Source of the DNA: an uncultured beta proteobacterium
GTDB lineage: Bacteria > Pseudomonadota > Gammaproteobacteria > Burkholderiales > Burkholderiaceae_C
DNA: 36,077 nt
Reading direction: 5' to 3'
NCBI GenBank assembly: GCA_903909815.1
Contig: CAIVXG010000048.1
Coordinates: 1 to 36,077 of the forward strand
Shown: positions 23,167 to 31,864 of the stretch, piece after piece
How positions within the stretch are numbered: the stretch's first letter is position 1
How the letters are laid out: each line of letters starts with the position of its first letter
Position numbers and translations under genes: made by a program
Notes under the pieces: model-generated
What the model was told of the DNA's origin: nothing
Database searches by the model: none
Seen by the model: only the letters and a program-made list of their open reading frames with translations

Positions 23167-24908
23167 TGGCTACGATAGGACGACGCGCCTACGCCGAGAT
23201 ATTCGGCCCCACCGTGGGCGACCGCGTGCGCCTGGCGGACACGGATCTGATCGTGGAAGTCGAGGCCGACTACACGCTGCGCGCCGGCGGCTATGGGGAA
23301 GAGGTCAAGTTCGGCGGCGGCAAGACGATACGCGACGGCATGGCACAAAGCCAACGCACGCGCGATGGCGCAGACACTGGGGCCCAAGCGGGCGGTGCGG
23401 TCGACACGGTGCTCACCAACGCGCTCATCATCGACCACTGGGGCATCGTCAAGGCCGACATCGGCCTGAAGAACGGTCGCATCCACGCCATCGGCAAGGC
23501 CGGCAACCCCGACGTGCAGCCCGGCGTGGACATCGTCATCGGGCCCGGCACCGAGATCATCAGTTGCGAGGGCAATATCGTCACCGCCGGTGGCATCGAC
23601 ACGCACATCCACTTCATTTGCCCGCAGCTGATTGAAGAGGCGCTCACCAGCGGCGTCACCACCATGCTGGGCGGCGGCACGGGGCCGGCCACCGGCACCT
23701 TCGCCACCACCTGCACGCCGGGGGCATGGAACATCGAGCGCATGCTGCAGTCGGCCGACGCCTTCGCCATGAACTTAGGGTTCATGGGCAAGGGCAACGC
23801 CAGTTTGCCCGACGCGCTGCACGAACAGATCAACGCTGGCGCGCTGGGACTCAAGTTGCACGAAGACTGGGGCACTACGCCCGCAGCCATCGACAACTGC
23901 CTGAGCGTGGCGGAAGAAGCCGACATCCAGGTGGCGATCCACTCCGACACATTGAACGAATCGGGCTTCGTGGAGAACACCGTCGCAGCCTTCAAGGGTC
24001 GCGGCATCCACACCTTCCACACCGAAGGTGCAGGCGGCGGCCATGCGCCCGACATCCTGAAGGTCGTGGGCGAGCCCAACGTGCTGCCCAGTTCCACCAA
24101 TCCCACGCGCCCCTACACCGTGAACACGCTGGACGAGCACGTGGACATGCTGATGGTGTGCCACCACCTGGACCCGGCCATCGCGGAAGACCTGGCCTTT
24201 GCCGAAAGCCGCATCCGCAAGGAAACCATTGCTGCCGAGGACATGCTGCAAGACATGGGCGCCATCAGCATGATGTCCAGCGACAGCCAGGCCATGGGCC
24301 GGGTCGGCGAAGTCATCATCCGCACCTGGCAGACGGCGCACAAAATGAAGCAGCAGCGCGGGTCCTTGCCCGGCGACAGCGCGCGCCACGACAATTTTCG
24401 CGTCAAGCGCTACATCGCCAAGTACACCATCAACCCGGCACTGACGCACGGCATCGCGCACGAGGTCGGCAGCATCGAGCCCGGAAAATGGGCCGACCTG
24501 GTGATCTGGAAGCCGGCGTTCTTCGGCGTCAAACCCGCGCTGATCCTCAAGGGCGGCTTCATCGCCATGGCCGCCATGGGCGACCCCAATGCTTCAATTC
24601 CGACGCCACAACCCGTCCATTACCGACCCATGTTCGGCGCCTTCGGCGGCGCCATTGCACGCACCTCGCTCACTTTCGTTTCACAGGCGGGAATGAACGC
24701 TGGCATCAGGGAGAACTTTGGTTTATCCAAGCCTTTGAGCGCCGTGAAGGCCATCCGCGGCGTGCGCAAGCAGCACATGATCCACAACGACTATCTGCCG
24801 AAGATGGAAGTCGATGCCCAGACCTACGCGGTGCGCGCCGATGGCCAACTGCTGACCTGCGAACCCGCGACCAGCCTGCCGATGGCGCAACGCTACTTCT
24901 TGTTCTGA
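23166..24908 (+). CDS. ureC: urease alpha subunit UreC, catalytic
   Basis: Catalytic subunit of 580 aa; hydrolyses urea to ammonia and carbamate at a dinickel centre. Active-site features are all present: IDTHIHF (nickel His147 and His149), the carbamylated lysine K230 in [15 protein letters not shown] (H259), HTFHTEG (H285), the flap Cys in MVCHHLDP (C332-H333-H334) and SSDSQAMGR (Asp373). Length is normal (566-572 plus a short C-terminal difference). The ATG at 23166 is preferred to a GTG one codon earlier. No defect is seen. Confidence 0.98.
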   Translation: MATIGRRAYAEIFGPTVGDRVRLADTDLIVEVEADYTLRAGGYGEEVKFGGGKTIRDGMAQSQRTRDGADTGAQAGGAVDTVLTNALIIDHWGIVKADIGLKNGRIHAIGKAGNPDVQPGVDIVIGPGTEIISCEGNIVTAGGIDTHIHFICPQLIEEALTSGVTTMLGGGTGPATGTFATTCTPGAWNIERMLQSADAFAMNLGFMGKGNASLPDALHEQINAGALGLKLHEDWGTTPAAIDNCLSVAEEADIQVAIHSDTLNESGFVENTVAAFKGRGIHTFHTEGAGGGHAPDILKVVGEPNVLPSSTNPTRPYTVNTLDEHVDMLMVCHHLDPAIAEDLAFAESRIRKETIAAEDMLQDMGAISMMSSDSQAMGRVGEVIIRTWQTAHKMKQQRGSLPGDSARHDNFRVKRYIAKYTINPALTHGIAHEVGSIEPGKWADLVIWKPAFFGVKPALILKGGFIAMAAMGDPNASIPTPQPVHYRPMFGAFGGAIARTSLTFVSQAGMNAGIRENFGLSKPLSAVKAIRGVRKQHMIHNDYLPKMEVDAQTYAVRADGQLLTCEPATSLPMAQRYFLF

Positions 24909-25471
24909 TGCTGAAAACCTCCAAAATCATTCCCCAAGGCCAGGGCCTGGCTCCTGCGTTGATCAGGCGCGCGGCCAGGATTGAAGCCGACTGGGACCTG
25001 CGGCAGAAAAGCCGCTTCGAGGCCGCCGATTCGCGGGGGCGCAGCATCGGCGTGTTCCTGGCGCGCGGCACGGTGCTGCGCGGCGGCGACGTGCTGGTGG
25101 CCGAGGACGGCTCGCTGATCCGCGTCATCGCCGCGCCGCAAAAGGTGCTGCGCATCACGGCATGTGCTAAGCACGGCAGCGCCTTTGATCTGACGCGCGC
25201 CGCATATCACCTGGGGAATCGGCACGTTCCCATCGAACTCCAGAGCGACCACCTGAAAATCGAGCCCGACCATGTGCTGGCCGACCTGCTGCGCGCCATG
25301 CATCTGACGGTGAACGAGGTGCTGGAAGCGTTCGAGCCCGAAAGCGGCGCCTATGCCTCGGGTGGCCATGCACACGGCACGGCGCACGAGCATTCGAACA
25401 AGCCCGTCATCGCCATACAGGCTGCCGCGCCAGTTCATGTGCATGGCCCCCATTGCAAGCACGCGCACTGA
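24908..25471 (+). CDS. ureE: urease accessory protein UreE, nickel chaperone
   Basis: Nickel-binding chaperone of 187 aa. The peptide-binding N-terminal domain ([19 protein letters not shown]) is followed by the metal-binding domain with [12 protein letters not shown], where the His of NRHVP is the conserved dimer nickel ligand. The tail is His-rich ([10 protein letters not shown] and [11 protein letters not shown]), which should add nickel storage. The ATG overlaps the ureC stop (TGATG). Confidence 0.95.
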   Translation: MLKTSKIIPQGQGLAPALIRRAARIEADWDLRQKSRFEAADSRGRSIGVFLARGTVLRGGDVLVAEDGSLIRVIAAPQKVLRITACAKHGSAFDLTRAAYHLGNRHVPIELQSDHLKIEPDHVLADLLRAMHLTVNEVLEAFEPESGAYASGGHAHGTAHEHSNKPVIAIQAAAPVHVHGPHCKHAH

Positions 25472-26181
25472 TGCGACCACGCCTTCAGGACCGCCGCAGC
25501 GCGTTGCCAGCGCCCAGCCTGCTGCAACTCATGTGGCTCGCATCGCCGGCGCTGCCGGTGGGCGGCTTTTCGTATTCGGAGGGGCTGGAAGCAGCGGTGG
25601 AAAGCGGCCAAGTCGATTCGGAAGCGTCCGCCTCAGACTGGCTCGTGGATCAGCTGCACCTGAGCCTGGCGCGCTCAGACTTGGCGGCGCTGGCAAAGGC
25701 GATTGCCGCCTGGCGGCGCGGTGATCTCGATCACGTGCACGAGCTCAACGCCTGGGTGCTGAAAACCCGCGAGAGCCACGAGTTGCGGGCGCAGACCGAG
25801 CAGATGGGGCGATCGCTGCTGGAATGGCTGAGGCACCACAACACCGCTTCCAGCGATGACATAGAAGCCTGCGCCCAGATGCAACCCACCTACCCCATCG
25901 CCTTTGCACTGGCCGCGTCCGCCACCCAGGCCGGTGTGCGTGATGCGCTGCTGGCCTTTGCCTTCGGTTGGGCTGAGAACATGATGTCGGCCGCGATCAA
26001 ATCCGTGCCCTTGGGCCAGAGCGCAGGGCAGCGCATCCTGTCGCGCCTGGCCCATGAAATTCCCTCTGTGGTGGACCAAGCCATCGCCACCCAGGACAGC
26101 GCGCGTCAGGCCTTCACACCGATGCTGGCCATCCTCAGCGCGCAACACGAAGCTCAATACTCACGACTCTTCCGATCTTGA
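25471..26181 (+). CDS. ureF: urease accessory protein UreF
   Basis: Maturation factor of 236 aa, all-helical, that forms the UreD-UreF-UreG complex and gates GTP hydrolysis. UreF landmarks are [20 protein letters not shown] near 21-40, [17 protein letters not shown] near 105-121 and the C-terminal helix with [23 protein letters not shown]. The ATG overlaps the ureE stop (TGATG); an upstream in-frame start at 25453 would overlap ureE further. Confidence 0.95.
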   Translation: MRPRLQDRRSALPAPSLLQLMWLASPALPVGGFSYSEGLEAAVESGQVDSEASASDWLVDQLHLSLARSDLAALAKAIAAWRRGDLDHVHELNAWVLKTRESHELRAQTEQMGRSLLEWLRHHNTASSDDIEACAQMQPTYPIAFALAASATQAGVRDALLAFAFGWAENMMSAAIKSVPLGQSAGQRILSRLAHEIPSVVDQAIATQDSARQAFTPMLAILSAQHEAQYSRLFRS

Positions 26182-26183
26182 CC

Positions 26184-26843
26184 ATGACCGCACTGCATCA
26201 CATACCCCATCGCACGAAAGAACTCCCGCCCCTGCGCGTTGGCATCGGCGGGCCCGTGGGCTCGGGCAAAACCACTCTGCTCGAAATGCTGTGCAAGGCC
26301 ATGCGCGACAAATACGATCTGGTGGCCATCACCAACGACATCTACACCAAGGAAGACCAGCGCCTGCTCACCGTCAGCGGCGCGCTGCCCGCCGAGCGCA
26401 TCATGGGCGTGGAAACCGGCGGCTGCCCGCACACCGCCATCCGCGAAGACGCGTCCATCAACCTCGAAGCCATCGACCGCATGCTGGTGGAATTCCCGGA
26501 TGCCGATATCGTCTTCATCGAGTCCGGTGGCGACAACCTGGCCGCCACCTTCAGCCCCGAGCTGAGCGATTTGACGCTGTATGTGATCGACGTGGCGGCC
26601 GGCGAGAAGATCCCGCGCAAGGGCGGTCCCGGCATCACCAAGAGCGACCTGCTCGTCATCAACAAGACCGACCTGGCGCCGCACGTGGGCGCCAACCTGG
26701 AAGTCATGCGCAGCGACACCATTCGCATGCGCACCACGCCGCGCGGCTTGCGCCCCTTTGTCATGACCAACCTGAAAACTTTGGACGGCCTGGCGGAGGT
26801 CGTGGCCTTCATCGAACGCCAGGGGATGCTGCTGGCGAAGTAA
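26184..26843 (+). CDS. ureG: urease accessory GTPase UreG
   Basis: SIMIBI-class GTPase of 219 aa that powers nickel delivery to urease. It has P-loop [19 protein letters not shown] with the nickel-binding Cys-Pro-His, the switch-region [17 protein letters not shown] and the guanine-specificity motif NKTDLA. The ATG at 26184 lies 2 nt after the ureF stop and begins MTALHHIPH. It is the last gene of the ure operon, convergent with argD 22 nt on. Confidence 0.97.
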   Translation: MTALHHIPHRTKELPPLRVGIGGPVGSGKTTLLEMLCKAMRDKYDLVAITNDIYTKEDQRLLTVSGALPAERIMGVETGGCPHTAIREDASINLEAIDRMLVEFPDADIVFIESGGDNLAATFSPELSDLTLYVIDVAAGEKIPRKGGPGITKSDLLVINKTDLAPHVGANLEVMRSDTIRMRTTPRGLRPFVMTNLKTLDGLAEVVAFIERQGMLLAK

Positions 26844-26865
26844 GGATGTACCCTTGTCGTGGAAG

Positions 26866-28053
26866 TTAGGCCAAGGCCGCTGCCAAGGTCTCGCGCAGCA
26901 AACCGAGCCCTTCTGACACTTCATCGGCGCTGCTGTTCAGGGCCGGCATGAAGCGCAAGCAGTGGGCACGCGGCGCGTTCAGCAGCAGGCCCCGCTCGCT
27001 GGCCAGAGTCACCACCTTCGCTCCAATGTCGCATCCCAGCTCGAGCGCGAGCAAGGCGCCACGCCCCCGGACTTCACCCAAGTGCAATTCCTGCGAGATC
27101 TCGACCAGGCCCTGCTTGAGTTGCGCGCTGATGCTGCGACTGGATTCAAGAAAGCCGTCGGCCAACAAGCTGCGAACGACGGCGAGACCGACGGCGCAGG
27201 TGAGCGGGTTGCCGCAAAAGGTTCCGCCCTGGTCCCCTGCTTCAAAGCAGGAACAGGCTTTCTTGGCCAAGAGCGCCGAGAGCGGAACGCCGCCACCCAG
27301 GCCTTTTCCCAGGGTCATGATGTCGGGCTCGATGCCATAGTGTTCGTAGGCAAACAGCGCCCCGGTGCGCCCGCAGCCGGTCTGCACCTCATCCACGATG
27401 AGCAGCAAGCCGTGGGTATCGCACAATGCGCGCAGGCCACGCAAGAAGGCCGTATCAGCGGGTATCACGCCCGCTTCGCCCTGTGTGAGTTCGAGCATGA
27501 TGGCCACGGTGTCGGGACCGACGAGGGCTCGCACCGAATCCAGATCGTTGAACACCGCCTTCGGAAAGCCGGGCACTTGAGGCGCAAAAATCGTATCCCA
27601 TCCCGCCTTGCCGCTGGCCGACATGGTGGCCAACGTGCGCCCGTGAAAACTGTTGCCGAAAGTGATGATCTCGAACGCGCAGTCCTTGTGCAACTGCCCC
27701 CATTTGCGCGCCAGCTTGATCGCGCCTTCGTTCGCTTCAGCGCCCGAGTTGCCGAAGAAGACGTGATCAAAACAACTGTGCTGCGTCAACAGCGCAGCCA
27801 ACTCCATGGCCGGCTCGTTGTAAAAGGCCGGGCCGGGGTTGATCAGGGTTGCGGCCTGGGCGCTCAGCGCCTGCGCGACCACCGCCGGCGAGTGCCCCAG
27901 ACAGTTCACGGCCCAGCCCTGCACCCAGTCGAGATAGCGGCGACCCTCGCGGTCAAAGAGATGCGCGCCCGCGCCGCGCACAAAGACAAGGTCGGGGCGC
28001 TGATTGACGGGCATCAGACTGTGAGCGGTTGGGACGGTGGGTGCCATGAGCAT
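26866..28053 (-). CDS. argD: class III aminotransferase, acetylornithine aminotransferase-like
   Basis: PLP enzyme of 395 aa, fold type I, subgroup II. Expected reaction: transfer between N-acetylornithine and 2-oxoglutarate in arginine synthesis. Motifs are FGNSGAEANEGAIKLARKW near 100-118, FHGRT (136-140), IVDEVQTGCGRTG with Asp221, TLGKGLGGG with the PLP lysine at K250, and GGTFCGNPL. GGAG eight nt upstream supports the start at 28053. A terminator-like hairpin with a U-run lies in its leader. Related omega-aminotransferases share these motifs, so the substrate is less sure than the family. Confidence 0.85.
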   Translation of the reverse strand: MLMAPTVPTAHSLMPVNQRPDLVFVRGAGAHLFDREGRRYLDWVQGWAVNCLGHSPAVVAQALSAQAATLINPGPAFYNEPAMELAALLTQHSCFDHVFFGNSGAEANEGAIKLARKWGQLHKDCAFEIITFGNSFHGRTLATMSASGKAGWDTIFAPQVPGFPKAVFNDLDSVRALVGPDTVAIMLELTQGEAGVIPADTAFLRGLRALCDTHGLLLIVDEVQTGCGRTGALFAYEHYGIEPDIMTLGKGLGGGVPLSALLAKKACSCFEAGDQGGTFCGNPLTCAVGLAVVRSLLADGFLESSRSISAQLKQGLVEISQELHLGEVRGRGALLALELGCDIGAKVVTLASERGLLLNAPRAHCLRFMPALNSSADEVSEGLGLLRETLAAALA

Positions 28054-28079
28054 ACGAATTCTCCTTGGATGAAGTGAAC

Positions 28080-28112
28080 AAAAAAAAAGGCCACGGGGTG
28101 AGCCGTGGCCTT
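28080..28112 (-). terminator. intrinsic terminator or attenuator upstream of argD
   Basis: Read on the minus strand, a 10-bp stem (AAGGCCACGG/CCGTGGCCTT, loop CTCACC) is followed by a run of nine T. This is a textbook Rho-independent terminator, ending 26 nt before the argD start. No convincing gene ends just upstream of it, so it most likely sits in the argD leader and could work as an attenuator. Confidence 0.75.
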
Positions 28113-28504
28113 GTAGCGAAACCGGATGTGAAAGAGATCAGGTCATGATCATCTGTTCTCTCTTCACCGATCTTCTCCACGCGCAGCACAGCCCGCCAGA
28201 CTGGCGTCGGGCAGAAGAACTGCGTCGGAAAAATCGATCAAGGTGCATCACGGTGTCGATACTAAATTCGGTTTTCTGGATCGTCAATGATCGCCTTGAT
28301 CTTGTGGGTTGGACACAACATGAAGTGCGAGTGTTGCGCCACACAGTCGCCCTGCCAGCGCTGAGCTCCGCTTGCGCTACGGTACGATCGCCGCTTGTCG
28401 TTGTGGAATCCGTAACCCGCGCAATCAGTTGAGGACAGAGCAAAGGCTTTTGGGGTCAGAGCCCAATAACCTCTGTCCCGCAACGCCTCAGAAGGAGTCA
28501 GCCT
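28113..28504. other. intergenic region with argD leader and peptidase leader
   Basis: This 392-nt region between divergent argD and the S9 peptidase must hold both promoters. On the minus strand several short frames exist (one runs 28138-28443), but their residues look non-coding (Arg/Ser-rich, no domain). Two short minus-strand readings, ending AIIDDPENRI and CAARGEDR, look mildly protein-like but are broken. A nested hairpin at 28433-28478 precedes the peptidase start. Confidence 0.45.
28433..28478 (+). promoter_or_regulatory. nested hairpin in the leader of the S9 peptidase gene
   Basis: GGACAGAG (28433-28440) pairs perfectly with CTCTGTCC (28471-28478), and inside it TTGGG (28450-28454) pairs with CCCAA (28462-28466). 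It ends 12 nt before the AGAAGGAG Shine-Dalgarno. The inner sequence resembles widespread TTGGGGTCAGAG-type intergenic palindromes, so it may be a repeat remnant rather than a regulator. Confidence 0.4.
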
Positions 28505-31003
28505 GTGCCACGTGATACCCGCTTGATCTGTTCTTTCGTCGTGGCATGCGCCGCGTCTCTTGTCCTGATGGCCGTTGCGGCTGCCGCGACGCCGTCGGGC
28601 TATGACCAGCCGCCGAAAGACATCCTGGACGTGATGCACGCGCCGTCGCCGCCCACGGCCCTCGTGAGCCCGACGCAGGAGACGATTTTGCTGGTGTCCT
28701 GGCAAGACTATCCGCCGATGTCGCGCGTGGCGACGCCCTTTTTGCGGCTCGCGGGCGCACGCGTCGAACCTGCCAATCACGCCAAGCACGACACCCCTGG
28801 GGGCTATGGCATCAAACCCTGCGTGCGCGAGTTCGAACTGGTGCGCGTGGCCGACGGAAAGTCAACTCATGTTGCACTGCCGGATCGTGCCTGCCCCGAC
28901 TCACCCACCTGGTCCGCCGACGGCAAGCGATTTGCCTTCGCGAATGTCGCAGCCACATCGGTGGAACTCTGGGTCGGCGACGCGGCGAGCGGCAAGCTGC
29001 ACAAGATTTCTGGCGCGCGTTTGAACCCGATGTTCGATGGCGAACTGCAATGGATGCCCGACCAGAAGACGCTGCTGGTCAAGCTGGTGCCTGACGCCCT
29101 GGGCGCACCACCCGCCGCATCAAGCGCGCCTAGCGGTCCAAGCATCCAGGAGACTGGCGGCGAGAAGGGCCAGAGCAGCACCTACGAAAACCGCGACACG
29201 CTGGGCAACAAGCACGACGAAGACCTGTTCGACTACTACGCCGCCACGCAATTGGCGTTGGTCGATGTGAGCAGTTCCGCCATCGTGCGCCTTGGCAAGC
29301 CCGGCAATTACGATGCAGTGGACCCGGCGCCGGACGGCAAGCATCTGCTGGTCACGGCCATCCACAAGCCCTATTCCTACGTCACGACCTACGAACGCTT
29401 TCCGCGCAACATCGAAGTGTGGGATGTGTCCAGGCGCGCGCAACCGGTCGTCAGGAACATCGCCTCGCTGCCCCTCGCAGACCGCGTGCCGATCCACGGC
29501 GTGCCCGTGGGTCCGCGCGATTTTTCCTGGCGCGCAACCGACCCGGCAACGCTGGTGTGGGCAGAGGCACTGGACGGCGGCGACTGGAACGTCAAGGTGC
29601 CGGAACGCGACAAAGTGCTGGCGCTGAAGGCGCCTTTCACCGCTCCTGCCGTCGAGATCGCCAGGACCGAACAGCGTTTCGAAGGCTTCGCATGGAGCGA
29701 ACGGGGCAGCATGGCGCTGCTGAAGGAGTACGACCACAACCGGCACTGGAAGCGGGCCTTCATCGCCAACGTGGACGACCCGCAACAAAAGCCGCGCCTG
29801 CTTTGGGACCTGTCCACCGACGAGAAATACGCCAACCCCGGTCGACCTTTGTACCATCAACTCGCCAATGGCTCATGGGTCGTTCGCCTGGACGGCGATT
29901 CGATGTACCTCGCAGGCAACGGCGCGTCGCCCGACGGCGACCGGCCGTTCCTGGACCGGCTCGATCTCAAGACCTTGCAGACTCAGCGCCTGTTTCGCAG
30001 CGACAAGGATGCCTACGAGCGCTTTCTCGCCTTCAAGGAGGCGGGCGCCCAGCGCTTTATCACCTGGCATCAATCGGTGATGGACCCGCCCAACGCCTAC
30101 CTGCGCACCCTCGGTGCAGCCGTGGATGCGCCGACAGGCGAAGCCGCTTTTGCATCGGCGCGCACGGCCATCACGCACATTGCGGACCCGACCCCGGCAG
30201 TGCGCGCCATCAAGAAGCGCCTGGTCAAGTACAAGCGCGCCGACGGACTGGATTTGTCGTTCACCTTGTACACCCCGCCGGACTACAAGGAAGGCACACG
30301 GGTGCCCACGATTTTGTACGCCTATCCGCTGGATTACGCCGACGCCTCCAAGGCCGGCCAGGTATCGGGCTCGCAAGCCACCTTCACCCGGCTGCGCAAC
30401 TACCGGCTGCTGCTGTTGGCGGGATACGCCATCATCGACAACGCCGCTTTCCCCATCATTGGCGACCCCAAAAAAGCCTACGACAGCTACCTCGAACAAC
30501 TGGTCGCCGACGCCAAGGCGGCGGTGGATGAGGCGGTGCGTCTGGGTGTGGCCGATCCGCAACGCATAGGGGTCACGGGCCACAGCCACGGCGCCTTGAT
30601 GACGGCGAATCTGTTGGCGCACTCCGAACTGTTCCGGGCCGGCGTGGCCACCAGCGGCTCATTCAACAAAACGCTCACGCCGTTCGGATTCCAGAACGAA
30701 CGCAGATCGGTTTGGGAAGCGCCCGAGGTCTATCAAAAAGTCTCTCCCTTCTTCTTCGCCGACAAGTTGAAGACACCGATCCTGATCATGCACGGTGCCG
30801 ACGACGCCAATCCGGGAACGACACCGCTGCAAGCCAGCAAACTGTACGAGGCGATCCGCGGCAATGGTGGCACAGCGCGCCTGGTGATGCTGCCGCACGA
30901 GCCGCACTGGTACGCGGCGCTGGAGTCCAACGAGCAACTGATTTACGAGATGGTTCGCTGGTTCGACAAATATGTGAAGAACGCGGCGCCCATCGGCCAA
31001 TGA
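28505..31003 (+). CDS. S9-family serine peptidase, glutamyl-endopeptidase-like
   Basis: Exported peptidase of 832 aa. A signal peptide (about 1-28, ending AVAAAA) is followed by a beta-propeller domain to about residue 570 and a C-terminal alpha/beta-hydrolase domain. The catalytic triad is visible: Ser694 in GHSHGA, Asp766 or Asp767 in HGADDANPGTTP, and His798 or His801 in PHEPHWY. N-terminal PPKDILDVMHAPSPP and WQDYPPMSRVATPFLRLAG are characteristic of the S9D branch, which includes plant chloroplast glutamyl endopeptidase. Start is GTG at 28505 with AGAAGGAG seven nt upstream. It probably degrades peptides in the periplasm. The next gene follows after 73 nt. Confidence 0.88.
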   Translation: MPRDTRLICSFVVACAASLVLMAVAAAATPSGYDQPPKDILDVMHAPSPPTALVSPTQETILLVSWQDYPPMSRVATPFLRLAGARVEPANHAKHDTPGGYGIKPCVREFELVRVADGKSTHVALPDRACPDSPTWSADGKRFAFANVAATSVELWVGDAASGKLHKISGARLNPMFDGELQWMPDQKTLLVKLVPDALGAPPAASSAPSGPSIQETGGEKGQSSTYENRDTLGNKHDEDLFDYYAATQLALVDVSSSAIVRLGKPGNYDAVDPAPDGKHLLVTAIHKPYSYVTTYERFPRNIEVWDVSRRAQPVVRNIASLPLADRVPIHGVPVGPRDFSWRATDPATLVWAEALDGGDWNVKVPERDKVLALKAPFTAPAVEIARTEQRFEGFAWSERGSMALLKEYDHNRHWKRAFIANVDDPQQKPRLLWDLSTDEKYANPGRPLYHQLANGSWVVRLDGDSMYLAGNGASPDGDRPFLDRLDLKTLQTQRLFRSDKDAYERFLAFKEAGAQRFITWHQSVMDPPNAYLRTLGAAVDAPTGEAAFASARTAITHIADPTPAVRAIKKRLVKYKRADGLDLSFTLYTPPDYKEGTRVPTILYAYPLDYADASKAGQVSGSQATFTRLRNYRLLLLAGYAIIDNAAFPIIGDPKKAYDSYLEQLVADAKAAVDEAVRLGVADPQRIGVTGHSHGALMTANLLAHSELFRAGVATSGSFNKTLTPFGFQNERRSVWEAPEVYQKVSPFFFADKLKTPILIMHGADDANPGTTPLQASKLYEAIRGNGGTARLVMLPHEPHWYAALESNEQLIYEMVRWFDKYVKNAAPIGQ

Positions 31004-31076
31004 CGTCGATGCGGTGCTTGCGCTACAGTGGCAACGGCACCCCATCGAAAACTTGTCTTTATTCAGGAGTTAACCC

Positions 31077-31850
31077 ATGTTCATCCGTTCTTGCCTTGTC
31101 GCACTGTCCCTGTTGGTTGCGGCGCTTGCGTCAGCCCAGGAGACGGGCAGTTCCCGTCTGGATCAGGTGATGAAGAGCGGCAAATTGCGCGTCTGCACAC
31201 CGGGCGACTACAAGCCCTTCAGCCTGCTGCGCTCCGATGGCGCTTTCGAAGGCCTGGACGTCGATCTGCTGCAATCCGCTGCCAAGGCACTGGGTGCGGA
31301 GCTGGTGTTCGTGAAGTCCACCTGGCCGACCTTGATGAAGGACTTCGTGGAGAAATGCGATGTCGGCGTGGGTGGCATATCGGTGTCACTGGAGCGACAA
31401 AAGAGCGCATTCTTTTCGAGTGCCTACATGGTCAACGGCAAGGCGCCGATCACGCGCTGCGAGAACGTCGCCAAGTTCCAGACCGTGGCCGCCATCGACA
31501 AGCCCGAGGTGACGGTGATCGAGAATCCCGGCGGCAGCAATGAGCGCTTCGCGCGCGCCAATTTCAAGCAGGCCAAGATCGTCATCTACAACGACAACAC
31601 GACCATCTTCGATGAGGTCCTCAATGGTCACGCCGATGTCATGATCTCAGAATCGGTGGAGACTCTGACCCAAGAAAAACTGCGTCCCGGTTTGTGCGCA
31701 GTAAATCCCAACAACCCGCTGCAATACGGCGAAATGGCCTGGCTGCTGCCGCGCGGTGACGCCGTGTTCAAGGCCTGGATCGACCAGTGGCTGCACCTCT
31801 CCAAGGCCAGCGGCGACTACGAGCGCGTCGTCGCTCGCTGGCTGCGCTAA
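31077..31850 (+). CDS. pheC: periplasmic cyclohexadienyl dehydratase-like protein (PheC type)
   Basis: Exported protein of 257 aa. The signal peptide is MFIRSCLVALSLLVAALASA. The mature domain is a type II solute-binding-protein fold, and its sequence follows the PheC branch, which evolved from amino-acid-binding proteins into an enzyme converting prephenate/arogenate to phenylpyruvate/phenylalanine. Supporting stretches are LRVCTPGDYKPFS (37-49), STWPTLMKDF (81-90), GKAPITRC (121-128), NPGGSNERFARANF (150-163), TTIFDEVLNG and the SVET segment (193-196) with its conserved Glu. AGGAG lies eight nt before the ATG. It could instead be a binding protein without catalytic activity. An acyl-CoA synthetase gene follows 14 nt on. 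Confidence 0.7.
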   Translation: MFIRSCLVALSLLVAALASAQETGSSRLDQVMKSGKLRVCTPGDYKPFSLLRSDGAFEGLDVDLLQSAAKALGAELVFVKSTWPTLMKDFVEKCDVGVGGISVSLERQKSAFFSSAYMVNGKAPITRCENVAKFQTVAAIDKPEVTVIENPGGSNERFARANFKQAKIVIYNDNTTIFDEVLNGHADVMISESVETLTQEKLRPGLCAVNPNNPLQYGEMAWLLPRGDAVFKAWIDQWLHLSKASGDYERVVARWLR

Positions 31851-31864
31851 CTTTCACGTTGCCC

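Noticed and set aside
28138-28443. Minus-strand 101-codon frame between argD and the S9 peptidase
   Set aside because: Arg/Ser/Thr-rich composition, no recognisable domain and no ribosome site; it reads as a chance frame.
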